DNA of 64,000 nt from Chryseobacterium glaciei (GTDB lineage Bacteria > Bacteroidota > Bacteroidia > Flavobacteriales > Weeksellaceae), in the NCBI RefSeq assembly GCF_001648155.1, contig NZ_CP015199.1:4225001-4289000 (forward strand), written 5' to 3'. Each line of letters starts with the position of its first letter. The first letter of the stretch is position 1. Below are positions 1 through 8,717 of this stretch, one piece after another. The notes under the pieces were generated by a model, which saw nothing but the letters and a program-made list of their open reading frames with translations, was not told the origin of the DNA and did not search any database. The position numbers and the translations under genes are program-made.

Positions 1-60
1 CAGGACATTTCCAAGAGCTAAACCGCCAATTCCGGCTCCGATTATTGAGATTGAATTCAT
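1..60 (-). CDS. FAD-dependent monooxygenase, N-terminal 20 residues only (cut by window edge)
   Basis: Reading leftward from the ATG at 58-60 gives 20 residues beginning MNSISIIGAGIGGLALG. This is a beta strand followed by GxGxxG, the dinucleotide-binding fingerprint at the start of flavin monooxygenases of the PHBH/TetX superfamily. The rest of the gene lies outside the window. Its start codon overlaps the stop of the upstream lipoprotein gene (TAATG), so the two are probably co-transcribed and translationally coupled. Substrate cannot be judged from this fragment. Confidence 0.75.
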   Translation of the reverse strand, partial: MNSISIIGAGIGGLALGNVL

Positions 61-650
61 TATTTTAAGTTTTTTAATTCATTCAATAATTGATTTTGCT
101 TATTGATGAAATTATTCAAACTGTCTGTTTTCAAAGGATGAGCGTTTTGGTATTTTTCGATCTCGGGAAGCGTTTTTTTGATTTTGAAAGCGTTATAAAA
201 ACTGGAAATTTTATAATTATTAAGATTGACTTGCTTTGTTAATTCTTCCAATTTTTTCTTTTTTAAATTAAATTTTTCTGAACTATTTTGTAAAAGACTA
301 AGAATTTCTTTTTTTAATGCAGAGTCTCTAATTACTTTAGCTCTATTCTCAGCGATGTTATAATAATCTTCAGAGTTAGTAATTATGTCTTTATAAATAT
401 TCTGCATTTCTCGGCTGTCTTGCTGAATTGATAAAACTTTTTCATCTAGTTCTTTTAAATCTTTATTATTTTTAATTTGCTCAGAATAGATTCCTTCTAA
501 AATATCCTGAGTATTACTTAATCTTTTTATAGGAAAGCTTGATTCTGTATTTTCTGCTGCTTTTTCTACAATTTCAGTTTGTTTAGGCTTATTTTCTGAA
601 CAAGAAAGTAATGATAGAGATAGGATAGAGGAGAAAAGTATTTTTTTCAT
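60..650 (-). CDS. Predicted lipoprotein, unknown function
   Basis: A 196-residue protein. It begins with a lysine-containing n-region, a hydrophobic core and a lipobox (SLLSC), so it should be exported, lipidated at Cys17 and anchored in a membrane. The mature part is hydrophilic, rich in Lys, Glu and Asn, and predicted largely helical, possibly coiled coil. No enzymatic motif was recognised. Its stop overlaps the start of the FAD monooxygenase at the left edge (TAATG). Function unknown; the lipoprotein call is well supported by the N-terminus. Confidence 0.8.
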   Translation of the reverse strand: MKKILFSSILSLSLLSCSENKPKQTEIVEKAAENTESSFPIKRLSNTQDILEGIYSEQIKNNKDLKELDEKVLSIQQDSREMQNIYKDIITNSEDYYNIAENRAKVIRDSALKKEILSLLQNSSEKFNLKKKKLEELTKQVNLNNYKISSFYNAFKIKKTLPEIEKYQNAHPLKTDSLNNFINKQNQLLNELKNLK

Positions 651-677
651 AGTTTATTTTAATTTTATTCTCAATTT

Positions 678-763
678 TTGTCATTCCGGAGGAATCTAGA
701 CGTAGTTTTTTAAATATAATTGTAGAGATTCTTCACTCCGCTGCGCTTCGTTCTGAATGACAA
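678..763. repeat. Fold-back interspersed repeat (TTGTCATTC...GAATGACAA)
   Basis: The ends are 9-bp perfect inverted repeats (678-686 and 755-763). A second inner pair, GAATCT and AGATTC, lies inside them. The right half contains CTTCACTCCGCTGCGCTTCG. This is the style of short palindromic element commonly seen between genes of Chryseobacterium and relatives. A decayed half copy lies at 2190-2224. Confidence 0.7.
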
Positions 764-818
764 ACGTGATGGTCAATTTATTATTTCAATTAGTTGAAGA
801 TACTTCCAAAATTGTTAC

Positions 819-851
819 AAAAAAAAACGGAGCTTGAAAAATCAAACTCCG
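819..851 (-). terminator. Intrinsic terminator of rpoD
   Basis: CGGAGcTTGA and TCAaACTCCG form a 9/10-bp stem with a 4-nt loop at 828-851. On the minus strand it is followed by a run of T (A-run 819-827 on the plus strand). It sits 24 bp past the rpoD stop codon. Confidence 0.8.
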
Positions 852-874
852 CCTAATAAATTGTTGCGCTAAAA

Positions 875-1741
875 TTATTTACCTAAATAAGATTTCAGGA
901 TCTTGCTTCTGGTATTATGCTTTAGTCTCTTAATTGCTTTTTCTTTGATCTGACGGACTCTCTCTCTTGTAAGATCGAAAGTTTCACCAATTTCCTCTAA
1001 AGTCATTGGATGTTTTCCGTTCAATCCGAAGTATAATCTTACTAAGTCAGCCTCTCTTGGAGTCAAAGTATTTAATGCTCTTTCAATTTCAATTTGAAGA
1101 GATTCAAGCATTAGATCTTTATCTGGACTTGGAGATTCTCCTGAACGCAATACATCATAAAGATTAGAATCTTCACCTTCTACCAAAGGTGCATCCATAG
1201 ACAAGTGTCTTCCGGAGTTTTTCATAGATTCTTTAATATCTTCCTCGCTCATATCAAGAACTTCAGCCAATTCTTCCGGAGAAGGAGGTCTTTCGTTTTC
1301 TTGTTCTAAGTGAGCATATGCTTTATTGATCTTGTTGATGGAACCAATTTTATTCAATGGCAATCTTACAATTCTTGACTGTTCTGCCAAAGCCTGTAAA
1401 ATCGACTGACGAATCCACCAAACCGCATAAGATATAAATTTGAAACCTCTAGTTTCATCATACCTTTTTGCTGCTTTCATCAGTCCTAAGTTACCTTCAT
1501 TAATTAAATCGGGTAAAGAAAGACCTTGATTTTGGTATTGCTTAGATACGGAAACTACGAAACGAAGGTTGGCCTTGATTAATTTCTCCAGTGCAGCTCT
1601 GTCGCCCGCACGTATTCTTTGTGCCAAATCTACTTCTTCGTCCGCAGTGATCAGTTCCACTTTACCAATTTCCTGCAAATACTTGTCTAATGAAGCAGTT
1701 TCCCTGTTGGTTACCTGCTTAGTGATTTTTAATTGTCTCAT
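875..1741 (-). CDS. rpoD: RNA polymerase primary sigma factor RpoD/SigA
   Basis: A 288-residue sigma-70 protein. Region 1.2 ([15 protein letters not shown]) starts near residue 17, followed by region 2 ([21 protein letters not shown], then [17 protein letters not shown]), region 3, and region 4 with a helix-turn-helix ([20 protein letters not shown]) near residues 245-265. It lacks the long acidic region 1.1 of proteobacterial RpoD, as is normal for Bacteroidota housekeeping sigma factors, which recognise TTTG/TAnnTTTG promoters. Boxes of that type are visible in this window. It stands alone with its own terminator at 819-851. Confidence 0.97.
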   Translation of the reverse strand: MRQLKITKQVTNRETASLDKYLQEIGKVELITADEEVDLAQRIRAGDRAALEKLIKANLRFVVSVSKQYQNQGLSLPDLINEGNLGLMKAAKRYDETRGFKFISYAVWWIRQSILQALAEQSRIVRLPLNKIGSINKINKAYAHLEQENERPPSPEELAEVLDMSEEDIKESMKNSGRHLSMDAPLVEGEDSNLYDVLRSGESPSPDKDLMLESLQIEIERALNTLTPREADLVRLYFGLNGKHPMTLEEIGETFDLTRERVRQIKEKAIKRLKHNTRSKILKSYLGK

Positions 1742-1891
1742 TTATTTTATCCTCAAAATAGAGTTACTATATATTATACGTTTGAAAAGGTAAAAAGGTT
1801 ACACATGTTTCAATTATTTTTTATTTAATTAAAATAAATTTCGAAAATTAGTTGTAAATTATCGCTCTTGTAAATCTGGGAGAGGATTTTG

Positions 1892-2168
1892 AACCATTAA
1901 GATTTTATTTAAAGAGTTGGGCATAATTAAGATAAATCATTTTAATTATTTAATATTAAGGTTAATATTTTTATTTAAAGCTTTATCCCGCTTTCCACTA
2001 TATCTTTTGGGTTACGGGCTCCGCTTCGCTTCGCCCGCAACCCAAAAGGATGTCGCTACAATCGGGGCTAGGGTTGCAGTCGTTTTTTCAGAATCAGGTA
2101 TTACGAGGAACGTAGTGACGAAGCAATCTCTTAATAGTCTTAACTTCTTAAATCAATCTTAATGGTTT
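1892..2168. repeat. AACCATTAAGAT-type fold-back element interrupted by a second repeat
   Basis: The left end (AACCATTAAGAT from 1892) and right end (ATCTTAATGGTTT to 2168) are inverted copies. Two other copies with the same ends lie at 7943-8056 and 12011-12089. The right-end segment with repeated CTTAA motifs is shared by all three. Here the interior holds an unrelated palindrome (1985-2055) and an ACGAGGAACGTAGTGACGAA segment, so the copy is a composite. An 81-codon reading frame inside it is not a gene. Confidence 0.75.
2004..2048. repeat. Nested stem-loop repeat inside the 1892-2168 element
   Basis: CTTTTGGGTT (2004-2013) pairs perfectly with AACCCAAAAG (2039-2048). GGGC/GCCC pair inside, and a GC-rich CTCCGCTTCGCTTC loop follows. 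The flanks read TATCCCGCTTTCCACTATAT and GATGTCGCTACAATCGGGGC. It is GC-rich against the AT-rich surroundings and looks like a separate repeat family inserted into the outer element. Confidence 0.7.
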
Positions 2169-2189
2169 AAATTTTTAAGTATTTAATTT

Positions 2190-2224
2190 AGATTCCTAAT
2201 TTAATTTCGTTCTGAATGACATTG
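2190..2224. repeat. Decayed half copy of the 678-763 repeat
   Basis: GATTCCT followed by TTTCGTTCTGAATGAC (2205-2220) matches the right half of the element at 678-763. No left half can be seen. Confidence 0.5.
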
Positions 2225-2280
2225 CAAATATTTTATTTATGAGAACATTAGTGTTTATTTGTGAAAAAAATTAGTGTTTT

Positions 2281-2312
2281 AAAAACAAAAAAAGCGAAAC
2301 CTAAGTTCCGCT
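2281..2312 (-). terminator. Intrinsic terminator of the S1/P1 nuclease gene
   Basis: AGCGAAAC (2293-2300) pairs with GTTCCGCT (2305-2312), one G:U-type mismatch. The A-run at 2281-2292 gives a T-tract on the minus strand. Confidence 0.65.
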
Positions 2313-2361
2313 CATATAATTTTAAATTGACAATCAACTAAAGGCTATCAACAATCAACAA

Positions 2362-3153
2362 TTAAAACAAATCATTTAACAATTTTGCCAGTCTCAAACC
2401 TCCGTAAAGAAGCTGTCTTTCCATTGTATCATTGAATTTGTACTGATAATCATAAGATAATTTTGAATCATTTGGAGTTTGTGCGTAGATTTTATTCGCA
2501 ATTTTGTGAGAATCATACAACCAGTCTTCCAAAGTTCCTGTCTGAATTTGTTTTACTTCATCATCAGTTTTGATATCCAATAATTTCGAATATTCTGTAT
2601 AGCTGTATTTTTGAGAATCTACTAATTTTCCGTCCCAAACTGAGTGTAAATTTGTTTTTTCTCCAAAATAAGTTACATTGATTTTGTTTCCTCCTAAATC
2701 TTCAGACCTCCCTGTGTGCATAGGCTGAGAAAGATCTCCCATAATATGAATCAAGAAAATCAAAGCAATTTTTCTGTCTTTTTCAGAAGTTTTTTCATCT
2801 TTTACCTGAGCAGACAAAGTTTTCACCTGAGTATACAAGCTCGGACCAGCCTGAGCTTTCAAATTTTGCTCAAATGCTTTGAAATCTGCCTGTGGATCAA
2901 TGTTTACGTAATGCCAAGCTGAAGCCTGCTTCCAAGCACCTGTAGTGTCAGATTTAATGAAATCCGGCCAGTTTGCCCAATAAGCAAGACGTTCTCTCCC
3001 CATTATTTTTTTGATCTCTCTTCTTGCTTTCCCGGAAAGGTGGTTTTCAGCGATTTCTGCAATAATTCTGTGCCCCGTCAATCCCCACGCATAAGAATAC
3101 AGTGAAGATGTGATGAATGCTAACATCAGAATTTTAGAATAAATACTTTTCAT
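2362..3153 (-). CDS. Secreted S1/P1-family zinc nuclease
   Basis: About 263 residues from the second ATG (MKSIYSKILMLAFITSS); an ATG four codons upstream is also possible. A signal peptide is followed by YA|WGLTGHRIIAEIAENHL. The Trp left at the new N-terminus and the following His are the first zinc ligands of S1/P1 nucleases. Further ligands are visible in WANWPDFIKSD, WHYVN, HIMGDLSQPMH and NLHSVWDGKL. The enzyme should cleave single-stranded DNA/RNA or 3'-nucleotides outside the cytoplasm, probably for phosphate or nucleoside scavenging. It is a single gene with its own terminator. Confidence 0.93.
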   Translation of the reverse strand: MKSIYSKILMLAFITSSLYSYAWGLTGHRIIAEIAENHLSGKARREIKKIMGRERLAYWANWPDFIKSDTTGAWKQASAWHYVNIDPQADFKAFEQNLKAQAGPSLYTQVKTLSAQVKDEKTSEKDRKIALIFLIHIMGDLSQPMHTGRSEDLGGNKINVTYFGEKTNLHSVWDGKLVDSQKYSYTEYSKLLDIKTDDEVKQIQTGTLEDWLYDSHKIANKIYAQTPNDSKLSYDYQYKFNDTMERQLLYGGLRLAKLLNDLF

Positions 3154-3165
3154 TTTATATAACAT

Positions 3166-3549
3166 TTTTCAGATCGCAAAGATACGGCTCGCTTTCCGAA
3201 TTGTATTAAAAATTGAATAATTTCTTGCTTTTCTAAGGTTAATAAAATTTAATCTAAATAAAAGGTTTAAAGTAAATCATTCTATCTTTTTAAGATATAT
3301 TTGAAAATTGGAGCTTTGAAAACTTAGTATTTTTAACAACTTAAATATATTCAATGATTAAAATTTTTAAATATTAATGTTATACAAATCTCAAACTTAT
3401 ACTTTTACCGTATTTTCACGGAAATTATAATATATTATTCTATTTAATGTTAATAAATTAGTATTTTTAGAAGAAATTTATTGAGAAAATGCTTTTTCAA
3501 TAATTAGAGATATATTACCTTTACAAGCCAAATAATCACAGGAAACACT
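3166..3549. other. AT-rich intergenic region with one promoter-like box
   Basis: A 384-bp gap between the divergent nuclease and tssG genes. No reading frame worth calling. TATATTTG (3296-3303, plus strand) matches the Bacteroidota -7 consensus but would leave a leader of about 240 nt before tssG. TATTACCTTTAC near 3510 is a weaker and closer alternative. Otherwise featureless. Confidence 0.4.
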
Positions 3550-4491
3550 ATGTATGAGAATAATATTGTAGATATGTATTACAATAAGCTGCAGACAGAT
3601 TTCAAGGCAGAAGCTGTCGCGGTGAATCTGTTGAAATATCACAGAGCGGTAAGCAATATCTTTATTGACAGGATCGGGATCAATGACAGGGCTTATTTAA
3701 AGGATATTAAAAATATTTCAAGCAATTATTTAGGTTTTGATGAAGAAGTTTTTACGATAGAAACGTACAGAGAAGGAATTTACGATTACCTTCCTGAAGG
3801 ACTTTTTCATCCGCCTTCATTGGGTGCTACGAGAAAAAACGTTGAAAGCGTTGTTAAGGAAATCCGAAAGCAAAAAAGGGTAGAAGAAGATGCCAGAAAG
3901 TTTTTCCAACCTTTTGAATTGGAAATTTTCTTTACGGAAGTCAGTGCTTTGCTTAAAGAATTCGATTTTGACCTTACCAGCGACACCGATACTTTGCTAG
4001 AAACTGTCAGCGAACTTTGGCCTTTGGTGAAGATGCTAGATAAACAAAATGCCTATATTTTTATCTATATTTTACCGTTTTTTCATCAGATCAGAGGAGA
4101 TAAAAAATGGCTTGAAAGATGTATGACAGCATTTTTACAAGTGCCTGTAGAGGTAACTTTTGCCCCAAATGTTATTGATGGAATAGGGGGAAATAATGAT
4201 TCTATGTTATTAGGAAATTCAAAATTGGGAGTTACTTATATTCCGAGTGGGAAACATATGGACGGACAGCGAAATTGGGTAGTGAATATCGGCCCGATTC
4301 CGTATTCGGATATGAAAAAATATATTCATGGAAACCCGTTCAGAAAAGTACTTCAGGCTTTATACGATTATTTTCTTCCTGTAAGCGTAGATGTGGAAGA
4401 AAATTTTATCACAGAAAAGAAAGAATATTCATTTATGCTTGAGGATGATGGCAGAAATGCAAACCGCCTCGGATACTCTACCTTTCTGTAA
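3550..4491 (+). CDS. tssG: Type VI secretion baseplate subunit TssG (subtype iii)
   Basis: A 313-residue soluble protein ending in RLGYSTFL, which matches the LGWxTWL-type tail typical of TssG/ImpH/VasB. The middle carries the weakly conserved alpha/beta segments of that family. It is followed after 54 bp by a TssN-like membrane protein and then TssK, a partnership specific to Bacteroidota T6SS-iii. TssG sits in the baseplate wedge with TssE, TssF and TssK. Family assignment rests mainly on the C-terminal signature and the neighbours. No tssF is adjacent, which is unusual because tssF and tssG are normally paired. Confidence 0.75.
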   Translation: MYENNIVDMYYNKLQTDFKAEAVAVNLLKYHRAVSNIFIDRIGINDRAYLKDIKNISSNYLGFDEEVFTIETYREGIYDYLPEGLFHPPSLGATRKNVESVVKEIRKQKRVEEDARKFFQPFELEIFFTEVSALLKEFDFDLTSDTDTLLETVSELWPLVKMLDKQNAYIFIYILPFFHQIRGDKKWLERCMTAFLQVPVEVTFAPNVIDGIGGNNDSMLLGNSKLGVTYIPSGKHMDGQRNWVVNIGPIPYSDMKKYIHGNPFRKVLQALYDYFLPVSVDVEENFITEKKEYSFMLEDDGRNANRLGYSTFL

Positions 4492-4545
4492 AATATTTTA
4501 TTATATTTACAATCACCAACAAAATATAAATTCGAAAAGAAACAA

Positions 4546-5448
4546 ATGGAAATTTCTTCAGTTAAAGGGATCTTTTTTAGGTATATTTTAATGCCACTAA
4601 TAGCAGTTATTATGATGATTATCCTCGGAATAATCAGAAGAAACAAACCTGCTATAAAAATTAAAGTAATCATCATATACGTTCTGCTTTGCAGTTTGTG
4701 TCTTGCTTTACCTGGTTTTTTCGGGTTTGCAGGGAATTTGTTTAACCCATATTGGTATCTTATTGCACAGATTATTTACCTTATTTTTGGGATTATTCAC
4801 GTTAATTTATTAGATAAGTATTTCAAAAAACATATCGAATCTGTGTCGATGAGTATTTTGTTTGAATCAATACTTTCATTGACGTGTATCGCTTTCGGCG
4901 GATATCTTTTTTATCTGATTTTTAATTGGATGAGTAAAGGAACAGGTTACGCTATCATGTCGGCAACGAGCATGTTGATCTTTTTGGTTCCGATGGTATT
5001 TTACTATTGCTATATTCAGTTCATCAGTATTCCGTTCGATATTTATAAAACCTGGAGATATTCACCGGATCAGAGACTTCCGGACTTTGAAGGTGCAGAT
5101 TTTGATAGATTAATGGTGTTGAATGTTGAGTTAAGCAAAAATCTTGAAGACGCCAACAGATTTAGAATTAAAGCTAAAACTTTACCAACCGGAGTAACTT
5201 TCGGAGACTGGTTTTATAGAGTAGTGGATGATTATAATCACAAGAATCCGGGATCTATCATTCATTTATCAGACATTGAAAAAGAACCATATTATTGGAT
5301 CTTTTATACAAAAAAATCGTTTTTCAGTTTCAGAAGGTATATTAATTTTGATATGGATATTTCTGCAAACGGCATTTCAGAAAATGAAGTGGTGATCTGC
5401 AAAAGAGTTATCCAGCACGAAGAAGAAGGAATTACGAGAAAACCATAA
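4546..5448 (+). CDS. tssN: TssN-family T6SS-iii membrane protein
   Basis: A 300-residue inner-membrane protein. Hydrophobic segments lie near residues 9-28, 40-60, 66-90, 105-128 and 138-162, and a cytoplasmic domain of about 130 residues follows. TssN is one of the components found only in Bacteroidota T6SS and is thought to contribute to the alternative membrane complex. The call depends on topology, size and position between tssG and tssK; a profile search would settle it. An antisense frame overlapping its start is not a gene. Confidence 0.65.
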   Translation: MEISSVKGIFFRYILMPLIAVIMMIILGIIRRNKPAIKIKVIIIYVLLCSLCLALPGFFGFAGNLFNPYWYLIAQIIYLIFGIIHVNLLDKYFKKHIESVSMSILFESILSLTCIAFGGYLFYLIFNWMSKGTGYAIMSATSMLIFLVPMVFYYCYIQFISIPFDIYKTWRYSPDQRLPDFEGADFDRLMVLNVELSKNLEDANRFRIKAKTLPTGVTFGDWFYRVVDDYNHKNPGSIIHLSDIEKEPYYWIFYTKKSFFSFRRYINFDMDISANGISENEVVICKRVIQHEEEGITRKP

Positions 5449-5472
5449 TCACAAATTTTAAAAGTATTAACT

Positions 5473-6612
5473 ATGATACAGCCTATAAAACATTTTGCAA
5501 TCAATTGGGTAGATGGGATGAAAGTTTCCCAAAGACACCTGAATGATCAGGATAATTTTCTAATAGATACCATCAGAGATTCAAATTCTTTGGCGATCAC
5601 AACATATAATTACGGACTTTTACCAATCCCGAACGAGTTTACAGACAAAACTATTTTTGATGTTCATAATACGGCAACAAATGATGTTCAATTAGTTATA
5701 AAACATTGTAGCGCAGTGACTTTAGCAGGCTACAGAGTTGAGTTGAATGATAGGAGAGTAAGCGTAAAATCATTAGCCAAATCAATGAATGAAGAACAGG
5801 CTGATGGAGAATATTATATCCTAATTTCCGTTAATCCGTTTGATAAAGTTCCGTTTGGAGATATTGATCCTGAAGAAATTCCGCCTCGTCATCCCAATGC
5901 ACAACCGAATCATCATATCGAGTTGCTTCCAGTAACTTCTTTGAATAGCAGTTACTCAGGAGGGAATTATCTGATCGTCGGAAAGGTTGATTTAAAGGGA
6001 AATATCGCGCAGGTAGATTCTAATTTTATTCCGCCTTGTACGTCTATTCAGAGTCATCCTGCTTTGTTGGATTATTACAACAGCTATGCAAAATCTATCG
6101 GAAATTTACAGCAATACGCTTTTAAAATCATTCAAAAAGCATCTCATAAAAATCAAAATACAGCGTTAGCTCAAAATGTTAAGTTTCTATGTAACACGAT
6201 GGTTACGACGTTTGGAGATATGTATTTCCAATTCAGAAATATTATTCCTTGGCAACCACCTGTATTTTTAATTGAAAATTTTGCAAAATTGGCGCTTCAT
6301 TTATACAATTCAACTCAGGTTTTGGTTCCTGCAGAATTGGAGGAAATGTTGAATTATAGCTTAGAATGGAGTGAAATTGCCCCTCATACCTTATTAAATC
6401 AACTATCTATTGTTGCTGAAACCAATTACGATCACCATAATTGTGGCGAACCACTTCTTTATATCCAACAGATGTTGAGAAGTTTAGAAACAATTTTCTC
6501 TAAATTAAGTGAATTGGATTACATCGGTCAGAGAAAAGAAAACATCATTGTTAACGAACAGGAAGTTTCTTCAAACAGCAATCCGAAAAGAGGCTGGAGT
6601 GTTCTAGATTAA
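5473..6612 (+). CDS. tssK: Type VI secretion baseplate adaptor TssK
   Basis: A 379-residue protein. The N-terminus INWVDGMKVSQRHLNDQDNF matches the TssK pattern (WxEGMxLxxxHFxxQD), with proline-rich central loops (PPRHPNAQPN) and a helical C-terminal half. TssK links the baseplate to the membrane complex. It starts 24 bp after tssN in the same orientation and is followed by a terminator, so tssG-tssN-tssK form a closed three-gene unit. It is shorter than proteobacterial TssK (about 440 residues), which I take to be usual for subtype iii. Confidence 0.85.
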   Translation: MIQPIKHFAINWVDGMKVSQRHLNDQDNFLIDTIRDSNSLAITTYNYGLLPIPNEFTDKTIFDVHNTATNDVQLVIKHCSAVTLAGYRVELNDRRVSVKSLAKSMNEEQADGEYYILISVNPFDKVPFGDIDPEEIPPRHPNAQPNHHIELLPVTSLNSSYSGGNYLIVGKVDLKGNIAQVDSNFIPPCTSIQSHPALLDYYNSYAKSIGNLQQYAFKIIQKASHKNQNTALAQNVKFLCNTMVTTFGDMYFQFRNIIPWQPPVFLIENFAKLALHLYNSTQVLVPAELEEMLNYSLEWSEIAPHTLLNQLSIVAETNYDHHNCGEPLLYIQQMLRSLETIFSKLSELDYIGQRKENIIVNEQEVSSNSNPKRGWSVLD

Positions 6613-6638
6613 TTTTATAATCACTTTCAAAAAATATT

Positions 6639-6671
6639 TAATCCCGAACGCAATAATTTGGGATTTTTTGT
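6639..6671 (+). terminator. Terminator of the tss operon
   Basis: AATCCC (6640-6645) and GGGATT (6660-6665), extended by flanking A/T pairs, form a hairpin followed by TTTTTTG. It lies 27 bp after the tssK stop. Confidence 0.7.
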
Positions 6672-6760
6672 ATAAAATTGTCTGATTAAATTCTCACAGG
6701 TTTTTAGAGAATATTATATGCAGTCATCTGTGTAAATCTGTGGGAGAAAAAAATAAAAAA

Positions 6761-7939
6761 ATGAATTTAAACCAAATAAGACAAGACACAAAAGGTTTAT
6801 CCGATAATAAAATATTTCTAAACAACGCTGGTTCATCATTAATGCCAAAAGTTGTTGTAGAATCAATGGTTGATTATTTTCATCAGGAAGAACAATTCGG
6901 AGGATATGAAGTCGCCAACCGAACTGCAACTTTACTGGAAGAGTTTTATGAAGAAACAGCAAAACTGATCAACTGCAAGTTATCAAATATTGCTTTTGCA
7001 ACCAGCGCGACGGATGCTTATACAAAAGCGTTGTCGAGTATTGTTTTCAAAGAAGGAGATGTTATCATTACCACTGTTGATGATTATATTTCGAATCAGA
7101 TCACTTTCATTTCGCTTCAGAAAAAATTAAATATAAAAGTAATTAGAACGAAAAATCTTTCAGATAATGAATTGGATTTGGAGGATTTAGAAAATTTAAT
7201 CAAGAAACACAATCCAAAATTAATTGCAGTTACGCATATTCCTACAAATTCAGGTTTGATTCAAAACGTTGAAGGTGTAGGGAAAATTTGCCGTCAATAT
7301 GATGTTTTATATTTGGTTGATGCTTGCCAATCTGTTGGACAAATGGTTGTTGATGTTGAGAAAATCGACTGTGATTTCCTGACTGCCACAGGAAGAAAAT
7401 TCATGCGTGGACCGAGAGGAACTGGATTTTTATATGTTTCTGACAGAGTTTTAGAGCAAAATTACGCTCCCTTATTGTTAGATATGAGAGGTGCAAACTG
7501 GACGGAATATGATGATTATGAATTATTTAAAACCGCAAAAAGATTCGAACATTGGGAGATTTCTTATGGTTCTTTACTAGGTTTTATGGAAGCTGTAAAG
7601 TATGCAAATAATATTGGCTTAGATAATATTGAAAATTATAACAAAAATTTATCTGGAAAACTTAGAGAAAACCTTAAAAATAGTGGTTTCAACGTTTGGG
7701 ATTGGGGAAATAAGCTTAGTAGTATTGTTACTTTTTGTGAGCCTAATGGTGAGCTTGAAAATATTCAAAAAGTCCTAAAAGAGAATAATATATTTTTCTC
7801 AGTAACCTACAAAAATTCCGCTTTGATTGATTTTACTAATAAAAATGTGAATGGAATAGTAAGACTTTCACCACATTACTTTAATACAACGGAAGAAATT
7901 GAAACTGTTTCTGAAATTTTGAAAAATAGCTTGAAGTAA
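6761..7939 (+). CDS. Class V aminotransferase-like PLP enzyme (cysteine desulfurase superfamily)
   Basis: I start at the ATG at 6761 (MNLNQIRQDTKGL), not the in-frame GTG at 6740. The 392-residue protein has the class V fold marks: FLNNAGSSLMP near the N-terminus, YLVDACQSVGQ with the PLP-contacting Asp, and ATGRKFMRGPRGTGFLYV, where the Lys (about residue 213) should form the Schiff base. The GPRGTG loop and lack of a clear mobile-loop catalytic Cys favour an aminotransferase, lyase or isopenicillin-epimerase-like role over NifS/SufS. Substrate unknown. Single gene. Confidence 0.85.
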   Translation: MNLNQIRQDTKGLSDNKIFLNNAGSSLMPKVVVESMVDYFHQEEQFGGYEVANRTATLLEEFYEETAKLINCKLSNIAFATSATDAYTKALSSIVFKEGDVIITTVDDYISNQITFISLQKKLNIKVIRTKNLSDNELDLEDLENLIKKHNPKLIAVTHIPTNSGLIQNVEGVGKICRQYDVLYLVDACQSVGQMVVDVEKIDCDFLTATGRKFMRGPRGTGFLYVSDRVLEQNYAPLLLDMRGANWTEYDDYELFKTAKRFEHWEISYGSLLGFMEAVKYANNIGLDNIENYNKNLSGKLRENLKNSGFNVWDWGNKLSSIVTFCEPNGELENIQKVLKENNIFFSVTYKNSALIDFTNKNVNGIVRLSPHYFNTTEEIETVSEILKNSLK

Positions 7940-7942
7940 AAA

Positions 7943-8056
7943 TTTAACCATTAATATTTTTTTAAGAGATTAAGTTTAATTAAGAAAAACATGCTGATTT
8001 TAAAGCGTAGCTAATCTTAACATTCTTAACTCCTTAAACAAATCTTAATGGTTCAA
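7943..8056. repeat. AACCATTAA-type fold-back element, copy 2
   Basis: The ends TTTAACCATTAA (from 7943) and TTAATGGTTCAAA (to 8056) are inverted. The right part, CTTAACATTCTTAACTCCTT followed by AAACAAATCTTAATGG, closely matches the right part of the copies at 1892-2168 and 12011-12089. It fills the convergent gap between the PLP enzyme and the DtxR gene. Confidence 0.7.
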
Positions 8057-8060
8057 AAAA

Positions 8061-8714
8061 TTATTTTTTAACCAATATTTTCTCCGTAGCTTTTTTACTT
8101 AAAATTTCCTGTTTACCTTCAACTTCAACCGTTACGGATCTGTCAAAACTTTCAATTTTAATAACTTTTATTTTGGTATTCAGGAGCAGTTTTCTTTCGG
8201 TTAAATAATTCAGAAAGGCGTCATCAGAAAGCGTAACAGAAGCAAAAACTACTGTTTCTCCAACATTGCATCCGCTTAATTTCTGTAAATCCTGGGAGAT
8301 AATATTTCCGTCTTTATCAGGAATTGGTTCTCCGTGCGGATCAAACTTTGGATGGTCTAATATTTCATCCATCTTATCAAAGAAAATAGTAGAGTGCACG
8401 TGCTCAAGCTGTTCTGCGATTTCGTGGACATTTTCCCAGCCGAAATTCATTTTTTTAACCAAAAACATTTCGGTAAGTCTGTGTTTACGTACCACCAAAG
8501 CGGCTTCGCGTCTTCCTTTTTCGGTGACTCTGAGAGGTTTGTAGGTTTCATAAATGACCCAACTTTTGTCGGCAAATTTCTTCATCATGTTATTGACACT
8601 CGGCATTTTTACATTTAAAAATTTGCTCAGCTCGTTAATCGTAACCTTTCCTTCATTGTCAACTAAATGAAACAAAGCTTTCAGATAATTTTCTTCTGTT
8701 AATGTTGTTTTCAA
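8061..8714 (-). CDS. DtxR/MntR-family metal-dependent transcriptional regulator
   Basis: 217 residues with the family layout: an N-terminal winged helix (LTEENYLKALFHL, then VTINELSKFLNVKMPSVNNM), a dimerisation and metal-binding domain with HRLTEMFLVKKM, HEIAEQLEHVHS and a C-proximal HPKFDPHGEPIPD, and a FeoA/SH3-like tail. It should bind Mn2+ or Fe2+ and repress uptake genes, or activate efflux and storage. The start codon is TTG: the canonical N-terminus begins exactly there and no suitable ATG exists. A candidate operator overlaps its own promoter (8718-8745), suggesting autoregulation. Confidence 0.92.
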   Translation of the reverse strand: MKTTLTEENYLKALFHLVDNEGKVTINELSKFLNVKMPSVNNMMKKFADKSWVIYETYKPLRVTEKGRREAALVVRKHRLTEMFLVKKMNFGWENVHEIAEQLEHVHSTIFFDKMDEILDHPKFDPHGEPIPDKDGNIISQDLQKLSGCNVGETVVFASVTLSDDAFLNYLTERKLLLNTKIKVIKIESFDRSVTVEVEGKQEILSKKATEKILVKK

Positions 8715-8717
8715 AAT

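Noticed and set aside
1917..2162. 81-codon plus-strand reading frame
   Set aside because: It lies wholly inside a palindromic repeat region and translates the repeats; there is no codon-usage or family support.
3550..6612. Frames on the opposite strand and in other phases within the tss genes
   Set aside because: They are shadows of the T6SS genes, which have family signatures; the shadows have none.
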